Notes under the pieces: model-generated | What the model was told of the DNA's origin: nothing | What the model saw: the letters and a program-made list of their open reading frames with translations, nothing else | The model's database searches: none | NCBI RefSeq assembly: GCF_029784155.1 | Contig: NC_073691.1 | Coordinates: 29,107,130 to 29,171,129 of the forward strand | Reading direction: 5' to 3' | Length of the DNA: 64,000 nt | Source of the DNA: Uranotaenia lowii | Taxonomy: Eukaryota > Arthropoda > Insecta > Diptera > Culicidae | Shown here: piece by piece, positions 23,777-37,302 of the stretch | Position numbering within the stretch: the first letter of the stretch is position 1 | How the letters are laid out: the number at the start of each line of letters is the position of its first letter | Position numbers and translations under genes: made by a program

Positions 23777-24776
23777 ATTACCGATATTTTCTCGAAGATT
23801 TTGAAACCAAGTTCATTGAAAAACTCATGAAAATTTAATTTCTATTTTGTTAGTATCTCGAAATGAAATCATCATATTTTCTGTTAAAGAGTCATTGCTG
23901 CTTTATTGTATTATTCACTCTAAACACTATTATCATTTTGTTTTTTTTTAAGCTGCTTAATTATTTCTACTGAGAACTACACAGGAACTACACAGCATTT
24001 TTTGGTGCATTTGTTTTAATTAGTGATTTCGAAAGATTTTCGCGTCCTGAATTCAAAACCATTTGACAGATTTTGTTTATCACTTTCAGTTTGGTGATAC
24101 GGCGTGTTAAAACTTTAAAATTGAAATTTTTGAAAAAAAAATTGATCTTTGATAACTAATATATTAAAAAAACATGCAAGAAAACTAATGTTGATTTTGA
24201 ATCAATTTATTTTTTTTTTCATTTCGTTCAGATCTTGCCTTGATGTATTGATTTCTGAGAGACAATGTTGAGAAAAAAGAAATTCTATATTTTTTAGAAA
24301 TTTGAATAGTTTAGATTACAGCTATTGCTGACATCATTCAAGAAAGTCAACTTTCTTAAAGACTGCTTAACGACTTGGCTTATGGTTTTTTTTTAAATAC
24401 CAAAATTTCAATTTAGTTAAATAAAAAAAACCTTTTACTCAGTAGTCAAAATTGCTATTGGTTTTTGGAAGTGTTGATTGTAAAGCGAGCACCTTTATTT
24501 TCAAAATATTTCTATTGTTTTATCATTAAGATTTGATTTCTAAACTGTTGGCATAGGAGAAAAAGATGCAATCGACTACGCTGAGACTTGCTGGCTAATA
24601 GGGCACTAGGATAACAATGTTTCAAAAGTGAGAAAAAAAATTAAAAAAAAAAACATGTTCATAGTTATATTTTGGAAACAATTTATCTATCTAAACGATT
24701 AATAAAATCGCGGCTCTTTAGCTACAGAATAGGCGACTAATGGATTAGACGATACCAAACTGCCGAGAAAGATCAT
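23777..24776. other. AT-rich non-genic DNA
   Basis: No gene or mobile-element end recognised. Confidence 0.5.
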
Positions 24777-25744
24777 AAGCAACCAAAAGTTCGAATATCA
24801 CTTAAGGAACGCACTAATAAGTTCATATATAGCTGTACAATAGTTCTGTGGACCTTTTTTGCTGTTCAAAATGTTTTTTCGAGGTCCATGGAACTTTATT
24901 CTTTATCAAGTTCAGCCAATACTCAAAAAAAGCTTTAAAGTACTGTTTGGGTTTCTGTTTCTACTTTTTGGGAACTTTAAAGTTTGTATGAAGAAAAACA
25001 ATCTACTTGTTACGAACTTTTCATTTTTTTTCAAAATCAAGTAGCAGGGTAGGGTTGCAAGTCTTTTTGTACAGCTCAATAGTTCGTAAAAAATCTTTGT
25101 TGAACTATTTTGTAAACTTGAAAGTTTTTAATTAGTTCTAACGGGCGTTCAAAAGCAACTTCGCATTATGGAAACTTTGAAGTAGATTTAAAGGCCTAAA
25201 TCTACTTTTTTCGAACTTAATCACGTGTTTGCATAAATAAACACAATGTGAAGTACACATTTTGTTCCGGAAGAACTTTTTAACAACTTAAAAGTGGGAA
25301 TTAAGTAGAAATTAAGAACCTTATAGTCATTTTAAATAAAATCATCACATCGAGTAAAATCGTTGCCTACTCATGATGTTCATATAGGGCAACAAGTATG
25401 GATCTCGACTATTAAGCGGTGAGCTCGGGTTAGAGGCTTGGTAAGAACATGTTATTTAAATATAATGTGAGTTAGTAACAAATATGGTTGATTAATATGA
25501 ATCAAATTAGCGGACTTGAGAAGGCAATTGAAGGAGCAAAAGAGCATTTTTTCGATTTTTTATGCTGCTTATAAAGTGGATTTTGAAGCTGGTTAGAAGT
25601 TGTTTGGCGATTTATGCGAACTTTTTGTCAACTTTAAAGTTCGTTTAACTACTTAAAAATTGAGCTGAAAAGAAGTTGTATTAGCATACTCGATTAAGCT
25701 GATCAAACCTGATAGAGGAATGTTATCCGAACTTTTGGTTGCTT
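24777..25744. mobile_element. Candidate 968-bp MITE with 17-bp inverted ends
   Basis: AAGCAACCAAAAGTTCG at 24777-24793 is matched by its reverse complement CGAACTTTTGGTTGCTT at 25728-25744, and the similarity extends weakly inward (ATA-CA). The interior is AT-rich and rich in AACTTTAAAGTT-type words. There is no transposase domain and no clear target-site duplication, so either the ends have decayed or the true boundaries lie elsewhere. Confidence 0.5.
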
Positions 25745-26844
25745 GGGATGTTATTTTCGATGTTTATTCCATGAGACGACATAACAATCATTGGCTACAC
25801 GTCTTCCTCCTACACAAAAAAAAATCAAACTTAAAAATATCTTTGGATCTGAAATTTCAATCTGCAATACATTTAAATAAATATGAGTTGGTCACAAACA
25901 TTGTCAACGCCGCACAGTGGAGCAGGACCTATGAAAGCTTGGCCAAAACCCCTTTTTGTGAATTTTAAAAATTCATCATAAATTTATGCTTCTCAGAAAC
26001 TTGACATTTCACCGATCACAAATCTGCCAAACAAAACTTCAAATTCGTTGTATCATACAATCATCTACGTAGGTGAAGTTGGGGTTTGATGCTGTTGCAT
26101 TTTATCGCAAAAACAAAAAAAATATTTTCAATACTCCACTAAAATTTTATTTCTTGAAGAAATAAAAAAAATAACATGGATGGGTTCAGAATAATACGAA
26201 ATTTATTTTTTTGAGGTTAAGGAACTGAAAAAAAATCGTTATTTGTTTACGAGCATAAACATATAACGTTAAAAAATTACGAATTTTCATCATATTGGGG
26301 TATCTGGAAAACATGTCTCAATGGAAGTCTCAGCTATCCTACAAAACAAAAACTAGTTGCCACTAACTTAATTTTTTATTCAACATTTTTTTCTATAAAA
26401 TGTAGAGATCTTAAAGTTTTACTCAAAAATAAAATAGAAATTATTTACACACTGAATGTTTGGATGTTAAAAAAAAATGCAATCATATTTTTTGCTGTCA
26501 TATTGAGTAACAGCCTACTTGATCCATTAGCTACTTATATAAGGTACCAATATGAGTTTATGGCTTTATTATCTGAACTTATTTGTTCTGTTACCACTGA
26601 TCACACTGACATGACACTTAGAACAAAATTCCGTTCAAATTGTTCATATTTAATTCAAATGAAAGCATTCGTTTCATAGATGGAATAAGTTTTAAGCCAT
26701 CATAATAAACGATTTGTCGTATCCCGTAATCCTCAGAAGTCAAATTCGGTTCAATTTGGTTAAATTTGCTTGATTTATTTTTTGTCAGGTTCCTACGAGT
26801 TGTTAGATCTTTTGTGGTTGCTTGGTTAGTTTTTTGAAATGTAG
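25745..26844. other. AT-rich non-genic DNA
   Basis: No gene recognised. Open frames of 71 and 82 codons lack any known domain. Confidence 0.5.
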
Positions 26845-27115
26845 AAATTTGGTACCATTTCTATGAAAACTCCTTCTTCCAGAAAGAGATTGGTCTCAAA
26901 CTAGCGTTAAAAAAACATGTATTTCTTACTTGACAAATTTGGGTCCATTTGCATTATTTATTCAAGAGTTTTGTAGATATTCAGGTAACATTTCCCTCCC
27001 CCCATTCTTGTGAGGGGAGGGATCTTAAAGCATCATTTGACTTATGAACTGTCCTAAAAACCCTTAGATGATCATTTTCACGCCGACCGACTGAGTAGCC
27101 TTCAAGTTGATAAGC
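26845..27115. repeat. Diverged copies of the 150-bp repeat family
   Basis: AAATTTGGTACCATTT at 26845 and CAAATTTGGGTCCATTTGC at 26933 match the start of the repeat unit found at 44.3-45.5 kb. The following CCCTCCCC, GAGGGGAGGGATCTTAAAG and ACCCTTAGATG-like words keep the same order as in those units. The copy then runs into TTTTCACGCCGACCGACTGAGTAG, shortened here to the words TTTTCACGCC and GACTGAGTAG. This is a dispersed relative of that tandem repeat. Confidence 0.55.
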
Positions 27116-30100
27116 AAAATCTGCTAAACAAAGTTATCTAGATCAAATTTCAAAACATCTAGATGAAAAAAGTTACATCAAATCGAAGATTTTGATCAGA
27201 TGAACAACTTTTCAGAAGACTTCAAACCAGTATGATTTCATTTGAAAAAGTTATGAGGTTTTGACCATCGATTGGTCAGGTCTGCCCCACTGTGCGCCGG
27301 CGTCATCACCTGGCGACATTTTCTGTTGACCAGACATCTGTCAAAAATCTCCCTAGCGTCGTAACCCGTACAATATAAATGGCTACCGATGGCCGAGGTG
27401 TTTGCTGAATTGATATGACATTTTTCATAATCGCTGGTTATGGGTACCTAACCCTAAGTGTATTTTTTTTTTCAAGTACGAAGGATTGTATCAACTGTTA
27501 AATTGCCGAATATTTACTACAGATTGACATCGATGGTACCAAAACCAGAGTTTTCTAAGGATATTCTCCGAATGACGAAAACATACGTTATGAGTCGCGC
27601 GAAAGCCAACAGAATTTAAAAATTACTTTTTGTACCAATGCATTCGAGTGTGGGTATTTAATCCGCTTTTCATCAATATCCTCACTTCCAGATATGATAG
27701 TTAGTAGAAGAAATGATTACCTTCACTATCCAACAAAATCATGCACTGCTACAGCATTTCCTTAATTTTGAAGGACTATATTCATGACTTTTGACCAGGC
27801 CAATAGCTCATAATATTATTAATTGTGCTCATTTTTTTTTTTAAACCTATTCATCTTCCGTGTACTGGACCTTCAAACTAGCGACCTATTTCTTTCTGAC
27901 CAAGAGCTCAATTTTTGCTTCAAATCATCGCAAACAACCTAGACTAGAAAATCATAATGTCACATGATGATCTCATTCAATCTCAACTTAGACCTCTCGC
28001 CCTAAGCCTTATTGAGCCGGAAAAAAATCTGGTGATCTTCCGGTTCCAATGTTTACTAAGCTGATCTTGTTTTTGTTGGACTTTCCTGTTGGTCCTTCCG
28101 TTCCAAGAATCATTAAGCTAAAGACCTTCCGTCTTAACTTTCCTGAAGGACATTCCGTTACAACATTCATCAACCTTTCTTTACGGTTAAAATTTTTTTT
28201 TAAATATTTTTTGGTGTCTGGAATTTAATATTTAAAAATATTAGAAAAAAAAGCAGAAACCCACTGACAAATGTTTGCAGTGTTCTATGTAGAATATAAC
28301 CAGATAAAAATTAAAAATTCCCAAAAAAATCATATAAAGCCCAGAAAATCAACAAAAAGTGAGTTTAGAAAACATTTTCAAAAATGTATTGTTCAAATCG
28401 AATCAACCACTAAAAACCTGCTGAAAACAAATTGGTATTGAGATTTTGTATCTTCTTTTACCTTTTGATCGAAAAAAAAAATTAATGAAAGACATAAGGT
28501 TCAGTTCATGTAATTTAAAAAAAAAATACACATCTCGAACTTCAGCTTTAAAAATGTGAGTAAACTTCAATTCGACCACATTTTTACATACATCAATGCA
28601 TCTAAAAGCGCTGACTTATGGAATCAACCATGATCATAAGGTTGATTTTTATCTTGATTTTATATATGACAATTTACATCCCTTGTGGTACCCGTGTCTA
28701 AGTTCAACATCAATCGATTAAATGTGAAAAGATTGAAAGCCTTCAAAAATTGTCAAAAATAATGAAAAATTTTCAACAAAGTTATTTTGTTTTGATATCC
28801 AGGTATATTACTCAAAATTTGGGCTAAATATTAGTACAGAAAAAGTACAATTTTTTCCCCAGTCTCAAATATTCGTTCATGAAAGGCCTCACACGAAGTT
28901 AATTCAAAGTCTAGATAACAAAATTCTCAAGAAATGCAGGAGACTCCATGAATGCTCTTTACTTCCGAAAATCCTGATGAAATGGAACCATTGTGAAAAC
29001 TCGAACACTCTACAGTCTAAAATCAAGTCGTCAGTATACTATTTCTGGTCTTGGTACAATCGGCGATGAGAAGTTTTATCAGAAATAATAATCACTCTTT
29101 TCTCTCAATTTGTAACACTTTGGTATCTTCGACCAAGTTGTAGCCAGGGAATTTTTCTATTGAATCATGTTATTGACAAATGGAGTTGAAATATCGCTAA
29201 AGTTAAGACAAGTGTTTAAACAGTGATTAGTATGAACTTCTCCTTTGAATAAACTTTAAAAAATATCTTCAAAAAATAAAATGTTCTAGAGCCCCCAAAG
29301 GATTATTTCAAATTTGGGCTCAAATGAATGGAAAAGGTCCCAGCTTTCAAATGAGGCAAAAATTAGCGATGCTTAGTTTCGAAAAATAAAGTTTTCTCCC
29401 AAAGACACCGTGCCTGGGTGCATGACAACACTATAAAGATCCTCTTTTTCATAGTTATTTTTAATGAATGTGAAAAGCTTTAAATTTAGATAAATTTTAT
29501 TATGTTCTTTCAAATATATATGATAAACTCATTTGTTTCTTTAAAATAATTTTTTTATCCATTTCATTATATTACTAGATTTTACTTGTGTTTGTCAAAG
29601 AATATTTTTTTACAAATTGGTTTTACGACGGAACCTGACGTTGGAAATTGATTATAAATAGTAACGCTGCAACGCAACTAAACATCAGATTTCCCCGTCA
29701 AACTGATAACAACTTGACAAATTTCAAATTCATTTTCTGAATTGAGAAATCAAAACGGCCGGAAGCGCTTTGAAATATTGTGCAAATATATGTAGGCATG
29801 TATCTACATATGTGTGCTGACAAAAAAAATAAATTAACGAACTCTGTTTATAATCAAGGCGTGCATCGCCTCGATCAACGCCTCTGATGGAATTTTATCG
29901 AACTAATGAATTTAAATGGGACACAAACCGGATCCTCGTCCCTGACTAGCGGCAAACGTTAAAACGCCATCTCATGTTGTCGAGAGAAAAGAGAAATTCA
30001 GAGTGGGAAATTCCATCCCATTCTAAGTTTTACTCATTCTCTTTTATGTTTTTCAAACGTTCCCCTACCAAACTCTCTCGAGAAACTAACGAAAAGGAAA

Positions 30101-30994
30101 ATCGGAGATGATATTTTAACTCTTGTGCCGTCGTTCTCTCACCCACGCTTTTTCCATGGCATAGAATAAGCAGTGTAGGGCAGGATTGAAAACACGTGTT
30201 TCGCCAGGACAGACCAAGCAATGTTGGACCGATCCAATCCCTGCATGCTACACGTGTGTGAATCCATGCTAAGGTTGACCGTTGTTTTCCTTTTTTGCTT
30301 GAATTTCGAATTTCGGCGATCTTTCTACTTCATCCAACCAAAAGCTACAGCAGAGCTGTTGGTTTACGATTTTGACGCCTGGTGTCGGCATATGTTTTGG
30401 TAACGATTTTTTTTTCTCCATTCGCTTAAAATTTCTCCTTTATGAAACCTTCGTCCGGGGACCGTGTCGGATGTGTGTAATGAGCAACATACGTAGATTT
30501 TTCTACTTTTATTCAGAAAATTTCCATATTTTTGCTTTGCCATTCCCAGCAGGCCTAAGATTCCGAGTCTAATGTGTGTAGTCGGACAACGGTTAATGAT
30601 GTTGCCACACACAGAGCGAATGTTGTTTATGATGTTTTCCCTTCCATTTTTTGTTCAAGACCTTGGACAGAAAACGCAAAATTGGTTTATGAGCAATTTG
30701 AGGACCATCCGAAAGCAAAAAAAAAGTTTCCGGAAAAAAAACCCACAGAAATCGCGGCGGTTGGCGGCTTCTTGTATTTGACCTTTTTTGCGCGATTGGA
30801 ATCTTTTTTTTTTGTGGAAAAATTCTTCTGGAAGTTTGCTTTGGGAGTCCTTAAGAAAATTGGAAGATAATTTTGTGGGATGGACAATTTCGCGTAGAGT
30901 TGAAAAATAATTCGTTATGAAAATGATGTCTTGAGGAAGGGAAACATTAAAGTTTTTTTTTGTTTTTTTAAATATCAATTAGTGCTGAAAGTGT
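27116..30994. other. Mostly AT-rich non-genic DNA with a GC-balanced part at 29.9-30.9 kb
   Basis: No gene recognised. A three-copy imperfect tandem repeat (period 57 bp, TTCCGTTCC core at about 28040, 28096 and 28153) lies at 28020-28200. A TATAAATA box at 29653-29660 is followed about 31 bases later by an initiator-like ACATCAG, a possible promoter. The part from 29.9 to 30.9 kb is less AT-rich, with overlapping open frames of 60-107 codons on both strands that resemble nothing known. Confidence 0.45.
28020..28200. repeat. 57-bp imperfect tandem repeat, three copies
   Basis: The words TTCCGGTTCCAA, TTCCGTTCCAAG and TTCCGTTACAAC recur at about 28038, 28096 and 28153, each followed by a similar AC(T/A)AAGCT or ATCAACCT-like segment. 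The copies are strongly diverged. Confidence 0.5.
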
Positions 30995-31170
30995 CGTTAG
31001 GTAATTTTGTTATTTTAGTAATACCAGTAATTTTTGTCATTTGTGTCGTTTTAGTAATTTATACATTTTTTTCATTTGTGTCTTTTTTGTCATTTTACAA
31101 TTTTTTTTTCATTTTTATAATTTTTGTAATTTTTGTCATTTTGAATATTTCTTATTATCTTTATTTTTTT

Positions 31171-34100
31171 TTGTAACTTTTGTAATTTTTGTAATTTTTG
31201 GTAATTTTTGTAATTTTTGTTAATTTTGTTATTTTTGTAATTTTTGTAATTTTTGTAATTTTTGTAATTTTTGTAATTTTTGTAATTTTTGTAATTTTTG
31301 TAATTTTTGTAATTTTTGTAATTTTTGTAATTTTTGTAATTTTTGTAATTTTTGTAATTTTTGTAATTTTTGTAATTTTTGTAATTTTTGTAATTTTTGT
31401 AATTTTTGTAATTTTTGTAATTTTTGTAATTTTTGTAATTTTTGTAATTTTTGTAATTTTTGTCATTTTTGTAATTTTTGTAATTTTTGTAATTTTTTGT
31501 AATTTTTGTAATTTTTGTAATTTTTGTAATTTTTGTAATTTTTGTAATTTTTGTAATTTTTGTAATTTTTGTAATTTTTGTAATTTTTGTAATTTTTGTC
31601 ATTTTTGTAATTTTTGTAATTTTTGTAATTTTTTGTAATTTTTGTAATTTTTGTAATTTTTGTCATTTTTGTAATTTTTGTAATTTTTGTAATTTTTGTA
31701 ATTTTTGTAATTTTTGTAATTTTTGTAATTTTTGTAATTTTTGTAATTTTTGTAATTTTTGTAATTTTTGTAATTTTTGTAATTTTTGTAATTTTTGTAA
31801 TTTTTGTAATTTTTGTAATTTTTGTAATTTTTGTCATTTTTGTAATTTTTGTAATTTTTGTAATTTTTTGTAATTTTTGTAATTTTTGTAATTTTTGTAA
31901 TTTTTGTAATTTTTGAAATTTTTGAAATTTTTGTAATTTTTGAAATTTTTGAAATTTTTGTAATTTTTGTAATTTTTGTAATTTTTGTAATTTTTGTAAT
32001 TTTTGTAATTTTTGTAATTTTTGTAATTTTTGTAATTTTTGTAATTTTTGTAATTTTTGTAATTTTTGTAATTTTTGTTATTTTTGTCATTTTTGTCATT
32101 TTTGTAATTTTTGTAATTTTTGTAATTTTTGTAATTTTTGTAATTTTTGTAATTTTTGTAATTTTTGTAATTTTTGTAATTTTTGTAATTTTTGTAATTT
32201 TTGTAATTTTTGTAATTTTTGTAATTTTTGCAATTTTTGTAATTTTTGTAATTTTTGTAATTTTTGTAATTTTTGTAATTTTTGTAATTTTTGTCATTTT
32301 TGTAATTTTTGTAATTTTTGTCATTTTTGTAATTTTTGTAAATTTTGTTATTTTTGTAATTTTTGTAATTTTTGTAATTTTTGTAATTTTTGTAATTTTT
32401 GTAATTTTTAAATTTTTGTAATTTTGGTCATTTTTCTTATTTTTGTAATTTTTTGTAATTTTTGTAATTTTTGTTATAATTTTTTGTAGTTTTTGTAATT
32501 TTTTGTAATTTTTGTAATTGTTTTAATTTTTGTAATTTTTGTAATTTTTGTCATTTTTTTAATTTTGTAATTTTTGTAATTTTTGTATTTTTTTTATTTT
32601 TGTAATTTTTGTAATTTTTAAATTTTTGTTACTTTGACCATTTTTCTTATTTTTGTAATTTTTGTAGTTTTTGTAATTTTTTGTAATTTTTGTAATTTTT
32701 TGTAATTTTTTGTAATTTTTTGTAATTTTTTGTAATTTTTTGTAATTTTTTGTAATTTTTTGTAATTTTTGTAATTTTTTTTAATTTTTGTAATTTTTTT
32801 TAATTTTTGTAATTTTTGTAATTTTGTAATTTTTGTAATTTTGTAATTTTTGTAATTTTTGTAATTTTTGTAATTTTTGTAATATTTGTAATTTTTGTAA
32901 TTTTTGTAATTTTTGTAATTTTTGTAATTTTTGTAATTTTTAATTTTTGTAATTTTTGTAATTTTTGTAATTTTTGTAATTTTTGTAATTTTTGTAATTT
33001 TGTTATTTTTATAATTTTTGTAATTTTTGTAATTTTTGTAATTTTTGTTATTTTTGTAATTTTTGTAATTTTTGTAATTTTTGTAATTTTTTTTAATTTT
33101 TTGTAATTTTTGTAATTTTTGTAATTTTTGTATTTTTTGTAATTTTTGTAATTTTTGTAATTTTTGTAATTTTTGTAATTTTTGTAATTTTTGTAATTTT
33201 TGTAATTTTTGTAATTTTTGTAATTTTTGTAATTTTTGTAATTTTTGTAATTTTTGTAATTTTTGTAATTTTTGTAATTTTTGTAATTTTTGTAATTTTT
33301 GTAATTTTTGTAATTTTTGTAATTTTTGTAATTTTTGTAATTTTTGTAATTTTTGTAATTTTTGTAATTTTTGTAATTTTTGTAATTTTTGTAATTTTTG
33401 TAATTTTTGTAATTTTTGTAATTTTTGGTCATTTTTGTCATTTTTGTCATTTTTGTCATTTTTGTCATTTTTGTCATTTTTGTCATTTTTGTCATTTTTG
33501 TCATTTTTGTCATTTTTGTCATTTTTGTCATTTTTGTCATTTTTGTCATTTTTGTCATTTTTGTCATTTTTGTCATTTTTGTCATTTTTGTCATTTTTGT
33601 CATTTTTGTCATATTTGTCATTTTTGTCATTTTTGTCATTTTTGTCTTTTTTGTCATTTTTGTCATTTTTGTCATTTTTGTCATTTTTGTCATTTTAGTC
33701 ATTTTTGTCATTTTTGTCATTTTTGTCATTTTTGTCATTTTTGTCATTTTTGTCATTTTTGTCATTTTTGTCATTTTTGTCATTTTTGTCATTTTTGTCA
33801 TTTTTGTCATTTTTGTCATTTTTGTCATTTTTGTCATTTTTGTCATTTTTGTCATTTTTGTCATTATTGTCATTTTTGTCATTTTTGTCATTTTTGTCAT
33901 TTTTGTCATTTTTGTCATTTTTGTCATTTTTGTCATTTTTGTCATTTTTGTCATTTTTGTCATTTTTGTCATTTTTGTCATTTTTGTCATTTTTGTCATT
34001 TTTGGCATTTTTGTCATTTTTGTCATTTTTGTCATTTTTGTCATTTTTGTCATTTTTGTCATTTTTGTCATTTTTGTCATTTTTGTCATTTTTGTCATTT

Positions 34101-34645
34101 TTGTCATTTTTGTCATTTTTGTCATTTTTGTCATTTTTGTCATTTTTGTCATTTTTGTCATTTTTGTCATTTTTGTCATTTTTGTCATTTTTGTCATTTT
34201 TGTCATTTTTGTCATTTTTGTCATTTTTGTCATTTTTGTCATTTTTGTCATTTTTGTCATTTTTGTCATTTTTGTCATTTTTGTCATTTTTGTCATTTTT
34301 GTCATTTTTGTCATTTTTGTCATTTTTGTCATTTTTGTCATTTTTGTCATTTTTGTCATTTTTGTCATTTTTGTCATTTTTGTCATTTTTGTCATTTTTG
34401 TCATTTTTGTCATTTTTGTCATTTTTGTCATTTTTGTCATTTTTGTCATTTTTGTCATTTTTGTAATTTTTTGTAATTTTTGTAATTTTTGTAATTTTTG
34501 TAATTTTTGTAATTTTTGAAATTTTTGAAATTTTTGTAATTATTGAAATTTTTGTAATTTTTGTAATTTTTGTAATTTTTGTAATTTTTGTAATTTTTGT
34601 AATTTTTGTAATTTTTGTAATTTTTGTAATTTTGTTATTTTTATA
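31171..34645 (+). repeat. Array 2, higher-order unit 1 (about 3.48 kb)
   Basis: Ordered landmarks are GTAACTTTTG at 31173, TTGTAAATTTTG at about 32336, TTTTGGTCATTTTTC at about 32423, TTGTTACTTTGACC at about 32627, 10-bp units at about 32693-32770, and the switch to TTTTTGTCA at 33428-34464. The TTTTTGTCA block carries the marker units CATATTTG, CTTTTTTG, CATTTTAG and CATTATTG. It then returns to TTTTTGTAA units before unit 2. Confidence 0.8.
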
Positions 34646-37302
34646 ATTTTTGTAACTTTTGTAATTTTTGTAATTTTTGGTAATTTTTGTAATTTTTGTT
34701 AATTTTGTTGTTTTTGTAATTTTTGTAATTTTTGTAATTTTTGTAATTTTTGTAATTTTTGTAATTTTTGTAATTTTTGTAATTTTTGTAATTTTTGTAA
34801 TTTTTGTAATTTTTGTAATTTTTGTAATTTTTGTAATTTTTGTAATTTTTGTAATTTTTGTAATTTTTGTAATTTTTGTAATTTTTGTCATTTTTGTAAT
34901 TTTTGTAATTTTTGTAATTTTTTGTAATTTTTGTAATTTTTGTAATTTTTGTAATTTTTGTAATTTTTGTAATTTTTGAAATTTTTGTAATTTTTGAAAT
35001 TTTTGTAATTTTTGTAATTTTTGTAATTTTTGTAATTTTTGTAATTTTTGTAATTTTTGTAATTTTTGTAATTTTTGTAATTTTTGTAATTTTTGTAATT
35101 TTTGTAATTTTTGTAATTTTTGTAATTTTTGTAATTTTTGTAATTTTTGTAATTTTTGTAATTTTTGTTATTTTTGTCATTTTTGTCATTTTTGTAATTT
35201 TTGTAATTTTTGTAATTTTTGTAATTTTTGTAATTTTTGTAATTTTTGTAATTTTTGTAATTTTTGTAATTTTTGCAATTTTTGTAATTTTTGTAATTTT
35301 AGTAATTTTTGTAATTTTTGTAATTTTTGTCATTTTTGTAATTTTTGTAATTTTTGTCATTTTTGTAATTTTTGTAATTTTTGTAAATTTTGTTATTTTT
35401 GTAATTTTTGTAATTTTTGTAATTTTTGTAATTTTTAAATTTTTGTAATTTTGGTCATTTTTCTTATTTTTGTAATTTTTTGTAATTTTTGTAATTTTTG
35501 TTGTAATTTTTTGTAGTTTTTGTAATTTTTTGTAATTTTTGTAATTGTTTTAATTTTTGTAATTTTTGTAATTTTTGTCATTTTTTTAATTTTGTAATTT
35601 TTGTAATTTTTGTATTTTTTTTATTTTTGTAATTTTTAAATTTTTGTTACTTTGACCATTTTTCTTATTTTTGTAATTTTTGTAGTTTTTGTAATTTTTT
35701 GTAATTTTTGTAATTTTTTGTAATTTTTTGTAATTTTTTGTAATTTTTTGTAATTTTTTGTAATTTTTGTAATTTTTTTTAATTTTTGTAATTTTTGTAA
35801 TTTTGTAATTTTTGTAATTTTGTAATTTTTGTAATTTTTGTAATTTTTGTAATTTTTGTAATTTTTGTAATATTTGTAATTTTTGTAATTTTTGTAATTT
35901 TTGTAATTTTTGTAATTTTTGTAATTTTTGTAATTTTTGTAATTTTTGTAATTTTTGTAATTTTTGTAATTTTTGTAATTTTTGTAATTTTTGTAATTTT
36001 TGTAATTTTTGTAATTTTTGTAATTTTTGTAATTTTTGTAATTTTTGTAATTTTTGTAATTTTTGTAATTTTTGTAATTTTTGTAATTTTTGTAATTTTT
36101 GGTCATTTTTGTCATTTTTGTCATTTTTGTCATTTTTGTCATTTTTGTCATTTTTGTCATTTTTGTCATTTTTGTCATTTTTGTCATTTTTGTCATTTTT
36201 GTCATTTTTGTCATTTTTGTCATTTTTGTCATTTTTGTCATATTTGTCATTTTTGTCATTTTTGTCATTTTTGTCTTTTTTGTCATTTTTGTCATTTTTG
36301 TCATTTTTGTCATTTTTGTCATTTTAGTCATTTTTGTCATTTTTGTCATTTTTGTCATTTTTGTCATTTTTGTCATTTTTGTCATTTTTGTCATTTTTGT
36401 CATTTTTGTCATTTTTGTCATTTTTGTCATTTTTGTCATTTTTGTCATTTTTGTCATTATTGTCATTTTTGTCATTTTTGTCATTTTTGTCATTTTTGTC
36501 ATTTTTGTCATTTTTGTCATTTTTGTCATTTTTGTCATTTTTGTCATTTTTGTCATTTTTGTCATTTTTGTCATTTTTGTCATTTTTTTCATTTTTGTCA
36601 TTTTTGTCATTTTTGTCATTTTTGTCATTTTTGTCATTTTTGTCATTTTTGTCATTTTTGTCATTTTTGTCATTTTTGTCATTTTTGTCATTTTTGTCAT
36701 TTTTGTCATTTTTGTCATTTTTGTCATTTTTGCCATTTTTGTCATTTTTGTCATTTTTGTCATTTTTGTCATTTTTGTCATTTTTGTCATTTTTGTCATT
36801 TTTGTCATTTTTGTCATTTTTGTCATTTTTGTCATTTTTGTCATTTTTGTCATTTTTGTCATTTTTGTCATTTTTGTCATTTTTGTCATTTTTGTCATTT
36901 TTGTCATTTTTGTCATTTTTGTCATTTTTGTCATTTTTGTCATTTTTGTCATTTTTGTCATTTTTGTCATTTTTGTCATTTTTGTCATTTTTGTCATTTT
37001 TGTCATTTTTGTCATTTTTGTCATTTTTGTCATTTTTGTCATTTTTGTCATTTTTGTCATTTTTGTCATTTTTGTCATTTTTGTCATTTTTGTCATTTTT
37101 GTAATTTTTTGTAATTTTTGTAATTTTTGTAATTTTTGTAATTTTTGAAATTTTTGAAATTTTTGTAATTTTTGAAATTTTTGTAATTTTTGAAATTTTT
37201 GTAATTTTTGTAATTTTTGTAATTTTTGTAATTTTTGTAATTTTTGTAATTTTTGTAATTTTTGTAATTTTTGTAATTTTTGTAATTTTGTTATTTTTAT
37301 AA
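34646..37302 (+). repeat. Array 2, higher-order unit 2 (about 2.66 kb)
   Basis: Same landmarks as unit 1 in the same order: start at about 34646, TTGTAAATTTTG at about 35382, TTTTGGTCATTTTTC at about 35451, TTGTTACTTTGACC at about 35643, the TTTTTGTCA block at 36103-37099 with the same marker units, then TTTTTGTAA units. It is shorter than unit 1 because it has fewer 9-bp units between landmarks. Confidence 0.8.
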
